NCBI GenBank assembly: GCA_023014485.1
Contig: JAJOZX010000481.1
Location: 844,001-908,000, forward strand
Length of the DNA stretch: 64,000 nucleotides
Direction of reading: 5' to 3'
Source of the DNA: Bathynomus jamesi
Lineage: Eukaryota > Arthropoda > Malacostraca > Isopoda > Cirolanidae
Of the stretch, positions 22,465 to 32,786 are shown one piece after another; position 1 is the stretch's first letter; each line of letters opens with the position of its first letter. The notes beneath the pieces are model-generated. The model saw only the letters and a program-made list of their open reading frames with translations, was not told the origin of the DNA and did no database searches. Both the position numbers and the translations under genes were made by a program.

Positions 22465-23444
22465 TGTGGTGGGATTCGGATTAACCTAACGGCACCACGA
22501 ATAAGAATTTTTCTTTTGTTTAAGACCCTCACGAAACCAGGCTGCTTACCTTGAAGGGTTGTTGGATCCAGGCTCGCTGCCCAGACCCCCGATTCCACGA
22601 CTGCTGGCTCCTGCCACCAACAGTCTCTCACTTGCCAGAATAGCTTCCTTCTATTAGTGGTTCCCTATCTCCGGCATCCCCTTCCTAACAGAACTTAAAG
22701 TTCCCTTGGTCCAATAACGGTCTTCAGCCTCAGACAAATCCAGCCTGACTTTAGTTTCCTCTGTTATGTTCTTTATTTTCTCTTGTCAAATTACCCTCTT
22801 AAACTATTTTTTTATTATTTATATTTCCACACATGCGCCAATTGGTTCCACCCACTTCTCAAAACTTGAGTTTTGACACACACGCCGACACTTTTAAACC
22901 TCAGAAGCGTCTCTTTACTAAATTTGTTTATTCTTCTTTTCATTTGTTTGTTTGTTTGTTAATACTTAACAACTCAGTAACTTTATTATTCATTTACTAA
23001 CAGGGTTTTACAAGCGACTGTCCAACTCTCACTCTTTTTCCCATACTAATTTAATAAAACTGTTTTATTCCTCATTCCTTATTTACAAGTTTAACATTTC
23101 TTTATATAACTTATTGTTTAGTCTTTTCATTCATTAAAATATTAACATTAACATATCTTATAACTATTTCTTTATTTATTTGTTTGCTAATATTAATACT
23201 TTAGTACTTAATGTTTATTATTATTATCTTAATACTTAATAGTTTACTACTATCTTTCTAATTTCTCATAACAATTATTATTCTTATTCATTATTTGTTT
23301 GCTGGAAAGAGAGAGAACCATTAAAACCCTTTCTATAACAAATATTTCATTCAAAAATCAAAGAAATTTAATATATAAATAATAATAATCAAGGCCAGGG
23401 GGAAAGGGCTGAGAACTAAAAGGGGAAAGGGTTCACCCTCCACA
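22465..23444 (-). mobile_element. Solo LTR of the Gypsy-type family
   Basis: 980 bp, TGTGGTGGGATTCGG to CACCCTCCACA, near identical to the LTRs at 33,964, 40,082, 49,839 and 55,675. It is flanked by GTGT on both sides (22,461-22,464 and 23,445-23,448), the short duplication expected of Ty3/Gypsy integration. No internal sequence remains, so this is the product of recombination between two LTRs. The central palindrome differs by one base from the others (CTTGAG in place of CTCGAG). Confidence 0.9.
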
Positions 23445-24359
23445 GTGTTGTCAATGATCCCGCAGAAAGAGGAGTTGCCCTAATGAAAGATTTTAACGCT
23501 GTGCTGACCACACAGGAGGATCAACAGCAATACGTTCTTCAGGTTGTGGAGCAGCACCGGAAGATGTTCCCTGATGCCAATAAATCCACGTTCATTCGAA
23601 GCCAGAAAAATTAGCCATAATTGTAATCTATCAGATCACTACAAGCTATTGCAGTCCTATTTGAGGTTGTTTGAGTCTTATCAGAATCGTTCTTTTCAGT
23701 TTTTTGTTTTGTATAACTTTGAAGCTCACTCGAACACTCGTTTCCAATAGCCTAGAGCACAAAGTTCTTTGTGTCTTGTACCACCACTTAAAATAAGATT
23801 AGGAACTTGAAATTTGACAGAATTTGTTTTTTCAATAAACCGAATAAAATGAGCACCCGCACATTTTAAATTTTGCGACTTCATTTTTTATTGCCACCCT
23901 AGTGTACATCCGATCGAATACACACAACTAACAACATTATCAGGGCTATTCTTTATTAGGCGTGATTTAACAGTATTATTATACTTAAAGATTACATTAA
24001 TGCCAATTGCTTTAAGTACAGTTGGAAGGTATTGAAAATTAACATGGTAAGGTAGGCTAAGGATATTTTTACACTGAAATTCCTTTACGATTACATTATT
24101 ATAATACCTATTCTTGGCTTTCTTAAGACAGTTATCTAAAAATGAAATAGGATAACATAATTTAGTACCAATATTCATGATATTGCATAACTCAGAATCT
24201 AAAAATTCAGGACTGACAACTCTCAATGCTCGAAGAAACATAGCAGAGAAAATAGAGGATTTAATCGAAAGATGATGGTCAGAATAAAAATGCACGTAAG
24301 TTATTATTAGTAGGCTTACCATATCTGTACGGCTTAGTAAAAACACAGTTAATAATCTC

Positions 24360-25719
24360 ATGAGGCCTATTGTTAGCTCAGTGGGCTCCATAACCTATAA
24401 GCTATCAAAATGGTTGGTTAGTTTATTAACACCGTTAGTTGGCTCTATTTCTGAGTCACATATTGTAAATAGCATGGATCTTATTGACAAACTGAAGTTC
24501 CCTAATGACCCTAATTTCAAATTGGTAAGCTTTGATGTATGCTCGCTATTCACAAAAGTCCCTGTTGATGACCTACTTGCTTTTTTAAAAGATAAGATTT
24601 CTGAATATTCTTTCCCTGTTCAACACAACACTCTTATTGAGTTAATTAAGCTGTGTGTCAAAGATTGTAAATTTCAGTTTGAAAATAAGTTTTATGTTAT
24701 ATCATTTGGATTGGCTATGGGAAATCCCCTTTTACCTGTACTAGCTAATTTATATATGGAATTTTTTGAAAGTAGAATTTTGCCTACGATTGTTAATTTT
24801 AACCTGGTTTGGTACAGGTATATAGATGATATTTTATGCCTTTGGCCTAATAATTTGGATGTGGACTTATTTCTTGGTAGGCTCAACAATTTAGTCCCAT
24901 CTATTAAGTTTACAGTTGAAAAAGAAAATGATGGAAGCCTATCTTTTCTTGATCTAAAAATTTGGAGATGCTCTAATCAGTTCAAATATGAAGTCTACCA
25001 TAAGCCTACTAATAATAACTTACGTGCATTTTTATTCTGACCATCATCCTTCGATAAATCCTCTATTTTCTCTGCTATGTTTCTCTCGAGCATTGAGAGT
25101 TGTCAGTCCTGAATTTTTAGATTCTGAGTTATGCAATATCATGAATATTGGTACTAAATTATGTTATCCTATTTCATTTTTAGATAACTGTCTTAAGAAA
25201 GCCAAGAATAGGTATTATAATAATGTAATCGTAAAGGAATTTCAGCGTAAAAATATCCTTAGCCTACCTTACCATGTTAAATTTCAATACCTTCCAACTG
25301 TACTTAAAGCAATTGGCATTAATGTAATCTTTAAGTATAATAATACTGTTAAATCACGCCTAATAAAGAATAGCCCTGATAATGTTGTTGGTTGTGTGTA
25401 TTCAATCGGATGTACACAATGTAACTCAGTATATATAGGCCAAACCGGTAAAACGTTAGATATTAGGGTAAAACAGCATAAATATGCTTGTAGAACAGCT
25501 AATACTTCCAATGCTTTATTTAACCATATGTATAGATGTAACCATAGCATCAAGTGGGATAGTTCTAAAGCGCTTGTTAAAAACAGAGATATAATAGAAC
25601 AAAATATTCTAGAATGTGCATTTATTCATTTTAAAAACAATTTCAATAACAGTGCGGGGACGTATAAAATTGACGATATCATGTTAAAATTTCTTTTGCC
25701 TCTCATTAACCCTTGTTAA
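24360..25719 (+). CDS. Penelope-type RT plus GIY-YIG endonuclease (one frameshift, 5' truncated)
   Basis: A telomerase-related reverse transcriptase fused to an endonuclease that opens the target. RT part (24,360-25,040): MRPIVSSVGSITYKLSKWL, KLVSFDVCSLFTKVPVDD (block A Asp), GLAMGNPLLPVLANLYME and RYIDDILCLW (YIDD catalytic pair). Endonuclease part (about 25,003-25,719): GCVYSIGCTQCNSVYIGQTG, with the GIY-YIG-equivalent CVYSI...VYIGQTG, then RVKQHKYACR and the NH motif FNHMYRCNHSIKW. The two parts are in different frames, joined at LTYVHFYSDHH near 25,020; the minus copy carries the same frame break. The first third of a normal protein is missing. Confidence 0.85.
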
Positions 25720-25792
25720 GTATAGTATGTGCTAATTGTTTTGTTTTTCCTGTACATTGTATATATTTATGGGCATCTCGCCTTTTATCTTC

Positions 25793-25838
25793 ATTCCCTG
25801 ATGAGGTGTAGCTTTGAATACACGAAAGGCCTTGGAAT
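25793..25838 (+). ncRNA. Hammerhead ribozyme of Penelope-like element (core intact)
   Basis: ATTCC (25,793-25,797) pairs with GGAAT (25,834-25,838) as stem I. CTGATGA (25,798-25,804) is the first core box. GTGTA (25,806-25,810) pairs with TACAC (25,819-25,823) as stem II. GAAA is at 25,824-25,827. GGCC plus TT follows, giving a minimal self-complementary stem III and a cleavage-site H before stem I. Very short stem III hammerheads, able to work as dimers, are known from Penelope-like elements. One G (25,805) is left unpaired before stem II. Confidence 0.7.
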
Positions 25839-25868
25839 CATTTTTCTTTTTCCTTGTGGGTTTGCAGC

Positions 25869-25900
25869 ATATATATATATATGTGTGTGTGTGTGTATAT
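25869..25900. repeat. (TA)n-(GT)n microsatellite
   Basis: Short tract between the Penelope-like 3' end and the next MITE; resumes at 26,556 on the far side of that MITE, so the MITE landed within one microsatellite. Confidence 0.9.
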
Positions 25901-26555
25901 CAGGCTTGGGTCAAGTACTTGTACTTGGACTTAAGTGCAAAATTTTGTGTACTTGTACTGGTACTTGGGATTTTAAATAGTCAATGTACTTGTACTTGTA
26001 CTTAGCCCATAAGTACTGGAAAAATCAAGTACTTTCAAGTACTTTCAAGTACATGTTGCCATGTAAAAAAATTAAATGTTTATTTAATGTCAACAAAGTA
26101 ATTATTTATTGCAATTGTATTTTCATTGTTGAAAATTATTTCTATTATAAATTATTATTTATTAAAATTTGCGTACTATAAGCCCAATGGTACTATCTGG
26201 CAACTCTGTTGCTCTCTCAAATCTCAACAGGCATCAAACATGTTGACTTTGTCCCATCTTTCACTTCAATCTTTCAGTAGCTACCAGCTTACCCCACACA
26301 GCTGTATGAGTGTACATTAAGTATAACATCATGGCATCATCTAATCCATCGAACATATGAAACCTGATAAATCTGATTTAAAGATTTTTTATTAAACTAC
26401 CTATAAAAATGTACTGTAAATTGTACTTAAGTACATCATTATGTAATGGACTTGGACTAAAGTATTATGCACAAAAACTCTACTTGTACTTGAATTTTCT
26501 TTAGTACGGTACTTGTCCACAAGTACTGCCCGACAGTTACTTGAACCCATCCCTG
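25901..26555. mobile_element. hAT-type MITE with AAGTACTTG repeats
   Basis: Starts CAGGCTTGGGTCAAGTACTT and ends with the imperfect complement AAGTAA/TTGAACCCATCCCTG. Both subterminal regions are packed with the motif AAGTACTTGTACTT and its complements (which are nearly palindromic). The flanks are GT/TA microsatellite, so an 8-bp duplication cannot be verified. A CAGG...TGGG end with subterminal repeats places it with the hAT elements at 4758 and 45,340. No coding capacity. Confidence 0.7.
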
Positions 26556-26578
26556 GTGTGTGTGTATATATATAATAT

Positions 26579-26612
<34 letters not shown>

Positions 26613-26624
26613 AATATATATATA

Positions 26625-26666
<42 letters not shown>

Positions 26667-26682
26667 TTGTGGTGTTTATATA
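26556..26682. repeat. (GT)n-(TA)n microsatellite
   Basis: Interrupted TA-rich tract of about 125 bp between the MITE and the first mariner element. Confidence 0.9.
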
Positions 26683-28134
26683 CAGGGTGTCGAGAATTAT
26701 CTGTACAATTTTGGCTGTTATAAAAGTCAACCATGAAGTGTAGAAATTCCAGGTTGTCCCATTTTACAGAGAAACTCATTAAGTTTTTCTGATAAGTTTT
26801 GACAAGTTTTTCTTTTTCAGATATTCATACACACCCCTCATCCTTAATGAATCACAGGAGAACGCACAGTGTGTTGAATGGTTATCGAAACAAAATCAGA
26901 TACACAAGTTCAACGAAGGTTTAGAACTAATACAACAGAAACCCTCCATCAGAGTAAACCATACGAGCTTGGTATAAACGGTTTAGGAAAACTGGAATAT
27001 AGAGCATAAGAAGGAGCAGGGTGGCCTCGAACATCTTTTGAAAATGTCGAGCGCATTCGAGAGGCTTTTGTTCGCAGTCCACGCAAGTCTACAAGAATTG
27101 CATCACGAGAGTTACAGATACCTCGTTCGACAGTGCATGATGTCTTGCGTAAACATTTGAAGTTGCATCCTTACAAGTTGCAAATCTTGCAACAGATTAC
27201 GCAAGAAGATAAGGTCTCCTGTAAGGAATTTGCAGTGACTCTGCTTGACAGAGTCGACCAGGACAATGCGTTCTTGGCAAGAATCATGTTTATGGACGAG
27301 GCAACTTTTCATGTTTCAGGCAAGGTAAACAAACAAAATGTGCATATACAGGGGTCACAAAATCCACATTGCATAGAAGAGCACATCAGAGACAGTCCTA
27401 AAGTTAATGTGTGGTGTGGCCTGTTACATGATCGCGTGATTGGACCATTTTTCTAATGTGAATCAACAGTGACCTCCAATACCTACTGGACATGTTGCAA
27501 CACTTTGTCTATCCGCAATTGGAAGCACTGCATCCACTCATCATTTTCAGCAAGATGGCGCACCGCCACATTGGCCTGATTGTCGTAAGTCCTGAATGAG
27601 ACATTCCCAAACAGGTGGATTGGCCGTGGAGGTGCAATTCATTGGCTGGCTAGATCTCCCGACATCCACACCTGTGATTTCTTTCTTGGGATTCGTCAAA
27701 GATCTTGTGTACAATACGCAGGTGACAGACATTGATGATTAAAAGCAAGAATCACAGCTGCTATTGAGCGATTGATGTGGATATGCTGCAGCGACATGGC
27801 AACATTTGGATTATCAATTGGATGTTTGCGAATCACTGATGGTGCACATATCAAATGTTTGTAAACAACGTTACTTTAATTAAAAGAAACTTTTGAAAAT
27901 ACAGATTCTAAAATAATCTTGTGAATTTACGTGTGTTATCAAGATTTATTAAAAAGATGAAATTGTACAGATAATTTTCGGACACATGGAATTTCTAAAA
28001 AACTTGTCAAAACTTGGTATCAGAAAAAGCTTAATGAGATTCTCTGTAAAATGGGACAAACACTGGAATTTCTACACTTCATGGTTGACTTTAATAACAG
28101 CCAAAAATTGTACAGATAATTCTCGGACACCCTG
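26683..28134 (+). mobile_element. Tc1/mariner-type transposon relic 1
   Basis: CAGGGTGTC at 26,683 and GACACCCTG ending 28,134, each next to TA. The terminal inverted repeats run on for roughly 100 bp (gagaattatctgtacaattt and its complement near 28,100-28,125), with a second inner inverted copy near 27,960-27,990. A decayed transposase lies on the plus strand. Confidence 0.8.
26880..27860 (+). pseudogene. Mariner-like transposase pseudogene
   Basis: Best preserved at 27,133-27,456: MHDVLRKHLKLHPYKLQIL (end of the DNA-binding region), FMDEATFHVSGKVN (first catalytic Asp) and NVWCGLLHDRVIGPFF. Upstream and downstream portions are scattered over three frames with stops. The second and third acidic residues cannot be placed with confidence. 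Not functional. Confidence 0.7.
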
Positions 28135-28395
<261 letters not shown>

Positions 28396-29190
28396 CAGGG
28401 TGTCCCATAAGTCCAGCATCATAGGAAAAATAATAAAGAAAGGCAAAACAAAAGCTTTTATTTACAGAATGTGCTCAATATGTCCATCATTGTTTTCAAT
28501 ACACAAATTCAGAGGTGATACCCAGTCAGCAAGCACACGGTGAATGATGTCAGGAGTAATGGTGTTACATACGGTACCCCAATAATGCGCTGCTGCAAAT
28601 GTTCAACACACCTAATTTTCTCTGTGTATACCAGCACTTTCAAGTGGCCCCAGAGATAAAAATCTACTGGTGTGAGATCCAGGCTTCTAGCTGGCCATTC
28701 CACAGGCCCTCAATGTCCTATCCAATGACCAGGGAATTGTTGGTACAGGTATTCCCTTACTTGGGTGCTGTAATTTGCAGGAGCGCCGTCTTGCTGGAAC
28801 CATGTTGGGAAATTTCCTTCTTCATTCAAGACACTGGGAAATGCTTCTTCCTGAGATATTTGAGGTAGGTGCCTCCAGTGACATTTTCATCAAAAAAGAG
28901 GGGGCCTATGAGCGATCCTTCCAAATGCCACACCATACCATCACCCGAGATGCACCTTGTTCCTTTGAAGAGGTATACCAGTGAGGGTTGTTTTGAGACC
29001 AGTAGCGGGTGTTCTGTCAATTTACCTCACCATTTCCATAAAAAACAGCCTCATCACTGAACAGAATGGTGGATGGGAAATTGGCATCCTGAGCATAGAC
29101 ATTATGGCCTCTAGAAAGAGAAAAATTATGGGTTGTAGAAATAGAAAAATATGAATTTCTCCTATGATGCCAGACTTATGGGACACCCTG
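28396..29190 (-). mobile_element. Tc1/mariner-type transposon relic 2
   Basis: CAGGGTGTCCCATAAGTCCA at 28,396 and the matching inverted end CTTATGGGACACCCTG at 29,190. TA follows on the right; CA precedes on the left because the target was microsatellite DNA. It carries minus-strand transposase remnants. The same family begins at about 63,294, in the opposite orientation. Confidence 0.8.
28509..29075 (-). pseudogene. Mariner-like transposase remnant
   Basis: Read right to left: a first-Asp region (LFSDEAVFYGNGEVN at about 29,040-29,075), GTRCISGDGMVWHLEG (28,900-28,960) and the third acidic region RSLDLTPVDFYLWGHLK (28,640-28,700). The latter corresponds to the usual SPDLxPxDxFLWG block, with Leu in place of Pro. 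The segment with the middle Asp is deleted. Frames are disjoint. Confidence 0.65.
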
Positions 29191-29211
29191 TATATGTGTG
29201 TATATATATAT

Positions 29212-29508
29212 TTTTTTTTTTTTTTTTTTTTTTTAGTTCGGGAAGAACCGATTCGCCTCTATTTAAAGGGCATATCTCAGCGGAAAAACAAAGAAAAAGT
29301 GAGAGGAAAGACAGAGGAAAAAGAAAGGGTGGAGGGGACAGTCGAAGTGGAAAAAGACCAAGGATGACAAGGACTGCAGGGTCGAGCCCCACCATCCTTG
29401 GGTGCTTGGGCCGGGAGGGCGCACATGAAACCTCCAGGAACAAGCATGTACAAACGAGCACAAAGAGCACTCAAGAGCACGAGCTTAGAACCCCCTTGCG
29501 GGGGTGTA
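29212..29508 (-). repeat. SINE-like or truncated-LINE unit sharing the LINE 1 tail
   Basis: On the minus strand it starts with a hairpin-forming CCCCCGCAAGGGGG (29,490-29,505), runs through a pyrimidine-rich body and ends GAGATATGCCC...CGAATCGG followed by an A-run of over 20, then TA repeats. The 3' end resembles LINE 1's (CGAGATATGTACC...CGAATCGG). Flanked by TA on both sides and only about 300 bp, it fits either a SINE mobilised by the LINE or a severely 5'-truncated relative. Confidence 0.5.
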
Positions 29509-29523
29509 TTATATATATATATA

Positions 29524-29558
<35 letters not shown>
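29509..29558. repeat. (TA)n-(CA)n microsatellite
   Basis: TA tract then about ten CA units leading directly into the CAGGGTGGG end of the next mariner. Confidence 0.95.
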
Positions 29559-29560
<2 letters not shown>

Positions 29561-30279
29561 GGGTGGGCCGAAAGTCTGGATCCATAGGAAAATATTTATT
29601 TTAATACATATATTACAACAAATGGTAAATACTTAAAATGAATATCAACTTTAACTCGTAAATGCGTATCCGTGATACTGTACAGTAGTTTGTACTCCAG
29701 TATAAATACTCAAATACTTTTTTTATTTCAGCCCAGAAATGGCTTCGAATCTAACAACAGAAGACCAGGTAGAACTTGTGCTCATGTACGCAAGACAGGG
29801 CGCTACACACAAGTTGCTACCGAATTCAATAGAAATCATCCTGATAAGCATCCAGTAACACATGCGACTGTTGGCAAGTTGTTTAACGTTTCAAAGAAAC
29901 AGGAAGTGTACATGATCAATTGCGTTCTGGTCATCCAAAAACTGCAACTGATGAAAATACCTCTGCAATGGTATGTGAAACTTTAACGAATAGTCCAGTA
30001 AAGTCAACAAGATTATCAAATGAAACACACATCTCGAGAACGTCAATTCGAAGAATTATTAAAAATCATAAATTCCATCCCTAAGTGTCTCAATGTCAGA
30101 GGCCGCCAATTTGAGCATTTGTTATAATTTGTTTATACTGGAGTATGAACCACTGTACAGTATCACGGATACGCATTTACGAGTTAAAGTTGATATTCAT
30201 TTTAAGTATTTACCATTTGTTGTAATTTATGTATTAAAATAAATATTTTCCTATGGATCCAGACTTTCGGCCCACCCTG
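29559..30279 (+). mobile_element. Tc1/mariner-type deletion derivative (relic 3)
   Basis: CAGGGTGGGCCGAAAGTCTG at 29,559 and its complement ending at 30,279; inverted repeats extend about 140 bp (through aactcgtaaatgcgtatccg). Only the N-terminal transposase region remains between them. Flanks are (CA)n and (GT)n, so TA duplication is not visible. Confidence 0.8.
29739..30083 (+). pseudogene. Mariner-like transposase N-terminus
   Basis: Begins MASNLTTEDQVELVLMYARQ, a helix-turn-helix start typical of this transposase class, after a polypyrimidine-CAG acceptor-like site. It is frameshifted within 25 codons. The next recognisable stretch contains SRTSIRRIIKNHKFHP-like codons in another frame near 30,035-30,082. 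The catalytic domain is deleted. Confidence 0.6.
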
Positions 30280-30325
30280 TGTATATATATAATATATGTG
30301 TGTGTGTGTGTGTGTATATATATTA
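30280..30325. repeat. (TA)n-(GT)n microsatellite
   Basis: Short tract that immediately precedes the 5' end of LINE 2. Confidence 0.9.
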
Positions 30326-30836
30326 GGGCGGGCCAAGGGGGCTCGTACACCTCTTGGGTTGTTGAGGTTTCCTCAACTCCTCACGGTGTGTGGGCGAAGA
30401 GTTACCTAGTTGCGATTTTTTTTTTTCTTTTTTTTTCCCCCCTCTTGTTTCTTTTTGCTCCCCCTTTTTTTCTGTCTCTCCCGGAATTTCTTTTGTCTTG
30501 ACTTGGTCTTGTGCCTCTGTTATTTGTAGTATCCCCCCCCCCCTCTGTTTGTATTTTGCAGTCTTGGGGTCATCAGGTGCACCCGCTGGGGGCATCGCTC
30601 CGTGGCTGAGCCGTGCTCTTGGGATGGTACGGGCACCCGGACCGCTGCTGCGTCTGGATTGGGTCTGCTTGGCCCTTAATGGACAAATCTCCATAGTGCC
30701 AATCTGCTGATTTTAAAACGACAGTCAGGTTGGGGGGTGGGCTACCCGGGATGTTGGGCCTGAGCCTTGAAGGATGCAGCGGCGGATGGTGCATTGCCTT
30801 GGGTCCGAGGCTGTCTCTTTTGTAAAGCTATTGTTT

Positions 30837-32670
30837 ATGGGTTCACTTTCTAAACTTCAATCCCCTCCTGTTGACGACTCTGGCCCGCCCTTGGATTTGG
30901 ATAAGACTACTACTTCTGGTCATTCAGCGGCCTCTGCCTCCGCTGGATTGACCTTCAAGCCGTATGGCCCCCTCTCATCCTCTGCAGCGTCTGGCTCTCA
31001 TGGCCGGACTCGTGGTGGCCGTAGGACAGGGTCTTTGCCGCGGCCCTTGTTCTCTCGCCCACTCTCGGTTACCGTTACACATGGGCCTGTCCCGGCTGTC
31101 AGTTTCTGTCCGGTGGACAGGTTCCTTGTTCGCCACCCTTCTGCTGGCTCCCTTCCGGGCAACTCGGAATGGGTGTTTTAGCGCCTTAAGACAGTGGGGG
31201 TTCCCTGTCATTATGATATCCGCCCTCTGAAGGATGGGTCTCTTCTTTTGAAGTCCCATTCTTCGGGGGTGACTGAGTCCCTTCTACAGTTGTAGGATGT
31301 CTTGGATTGCAGAGTTTCTGTGACTCCCCATCCGCAATTGAATAGCTGTCAGGGCACCATTTTCGCTTCCCATCTGCTGTCAATCCCGGTTGGCGAGTTG
31401 CAGGAGGATCTTGCCCCCCAGGGGGTAACGAAGGTCTTCCGCTTTTCGTCGCGCCGGGATGGTGATCTTACCCCGTCCGCTCGTCTGCTGCTGACCTTTG
31501 ACTCCCTTGTGCCTCCGGCCCAGGTGTTCTGGGGCGTGGGTGATCACCAGTCGTGTGAGTTTTCGGTGTGACAATATGTGCCTGACCCGGTTCGCTGCTT
31601 TGGCTGCAACTGGTTCAGTCATGTTAGCTCTGTGTGCCACCGTGAGGGTAAGCTATGTGTCCGCTGCAGTGGGCCTGCGCACCCTACCCCGTGCACGAAG
31701 CCCCCGCGGTGCTCGAACTGCTCGGGGGCCCACCCTTCCTCCTCTCAGGACTGCCCTATTTTCAAATTTGAATTCGAGGTGCGGTCCTTAAGGACTACCA
31801 AATTCCTTCGTGTGCAGGAGGCGTGCGATAGGGTCCGTGACGTGACTGGGACCTGCGGCGGGGGTTGTCCTATGCTGTGGGTCCTCGGGCCCCTCCCGTG
31901 CTACCCCGGCATCTACCGGAGTGGTGCCCCACCTGGAAGTTCCAGGGGTTGGTGGTGGGTCCTCCTGGCGCCGTGGGTCCTTCTTGTTCCTCTGCCTCAC
32001 TTTCAGACATCCCATCTGATTCCCTGTCTACAAGTGCCCCTTCTCCCTCTCCAGCCTTGGGGTCTGGATCCTTGCCTACTCATCTCTCGGGTGGGGAAGG
32101 TGATGCCCCGAAGGGGAGGAGGAAGCGTCGCCGTGGTCGGAGTCGGAGTCCTCCAGACTGGATCATGACTGCTGCTAGCCCTGCTTCCGCTTCTTCACCG
32201 GAGGGGAAGCGGCGCGCCGCTCCTGATCCGCTTGGGACTACCCCCACCTATACGGAGAGCTGGTGAGGCGTCACCTCCCGGTGCCCCGACCAGTGTCCGG
32301 GTGTCGGTTGAGGTACACCGCCCCATGACACCCTCGATTACTGACTGTTCCCATGGTGGACCCGGTCGAGAGGAGCCTGGCCCTTCTTCATGGAGTCTCT
32401 TTCCCTTCGGCTCCTGCTGAGAGTGGTCGGGTCTCTCCTGGATCTACCTCTCCCACCTGTGGTGGACCCCCCCCCCCCCCAGTCAGTGCTTGTCTGTTTT
32501 GGCAAACCTCGAACAGCTGGTTCTCCACAGCCCCCCTCTGGTGGGGAGTCGGGGGTTTCTGCTGGGCCCATCTCGGGCCCCCTCTGAACTCCCTGTTCCA
32601 CTCTCCACCTCGTTCTACTACTGGTGAAGCAGCTGCAGGGTGGTCGGTGCCCCCCCCCCGTTCGGGGTGA
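30837..32670 (+). pseudogene. LINE 2 ORF1, zinc-knuckle protein, frameshifted
   Basis: Probable start MGSLSKLQSPPVDDSG at 30,837. Frames shift near 31,180, 31,290, 31,570, 31,840 and later. The recognisable core is VGELQEDLAPQGVTKVFRFS (31,390-31,450) followed by CFGCNWFSHVSSVC, CVRCSGPAHPTPC and CSNCSGAHPSSSQDC (31,600-31,750), the same three-knuckle series as LINE 1 ORF1. A proline/serine-rich tail runs to about 32,670. Several poly-C runs coincide with frame changes. Confidence 0.7.
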
Positions 32671-32786
32671 GTAGGGGAAGCCGATTCCGTCCCTGGTTGC
32701 GGACTGTTGAGTTTGCTACTCAGCTTGGTCCGTGGCTATTTCTCTGCTCTGTTTTCTCTGCCTCTTATAATGCCACTTCCCCTTAC

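Larger units (their letters stand above)
18852..23613 (+). pseudogene. hAT-like transposase of element B, interrupted twice
   Basis: Likely start MATTLRKYVVLWLLE at 18,852, after a polypyrimidine-CAG acceptor-like site at 18,840. Landmarks in order: RESSRLVM (before the MITE), LENLHSEWRSLKK (after it), a lysine/serine linker (20,925-21,180), VHWDGKLLPDL, SFDTTSCNTGRLNGAC, FACHHIVEIVLEKV (21,570-21,600), ARWMAKCIYAFK (21,900), HLWYLSEKLVALAFFDE and, beyond the solo LTR, NDPAERGVALMKDF, ending at a TAG at 23,611-23,613. Reading frame is restored exactly across each insertion if one target copy is kept. Independent frameshifts near 18,990, 20,770, 21,190, 21,400, 21,850 and 22,150 show prior or later decay. 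I recall the protein as an uncharacterised family repeated in arthropod genomes; its hAT affinity is inferred from ends, 8-bp duplication and the D...N...CxxH motifs. Confidence 0.7.
18644..23901 (+). mobile_element. hAT-like DNA transposon B (autonomous-type, now broken)
   Basis: The ends are TAGGGTGGCAATA (18,644) and its complement TATTGCCACCCTA (ending 23,901), flanked by exact GTGTACAT duplications (18,636-18,643 and 23,902-23,909). The undisturbed target is visible in the plus Penelope copy at 25,410. The interior holds one long transposase-like gene interrupted by a hAT MITE (19,026-20,554) and a solo LTR (22,465-23,444). Without those two insertions and their duplications the element would be about 2.7 kb, close to transposon A at 169-2967 (2.8 kb), which shares the TAGGGT end and target. 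Confidence 0.85.
18149..24318 (-). mobile_element. Penelope-like element, minus copy (split by 18,644-23,901)
   Basis: Two pieces of one retroelement: 24,318-23,902 and 18,643-18,149 on the minus strand. The first encodes the region between RT and endonuclease plus the start of the endonuclease; the second its remainder (HMYRCNHSIKWDSSKALVK) and a 3' non-coding part with a hammerhead-like motif. The break falls in GTGTACAT, duplicated on both sides, which is single in the plus copy (25,410-25,417). The 5' portion with the RT is missing: the copy meets its inverted sister near 24,315. Confidence 0.85.
24310..25868 (+). mobile_element. Penelope-like element, plus copy
   Basis: Starts inside RT at about 24,310 where it abuts the minus copy head to head. 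It encodes RT and GIY-YIG endonuclease and ends in a 3' region with a hammerhead ribozyme, running into a (TA)n-(GT)n tract at 25,869. Inverted paired copies and 5' truncation are common in Penelope-like elements. Confidence 0.9.
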
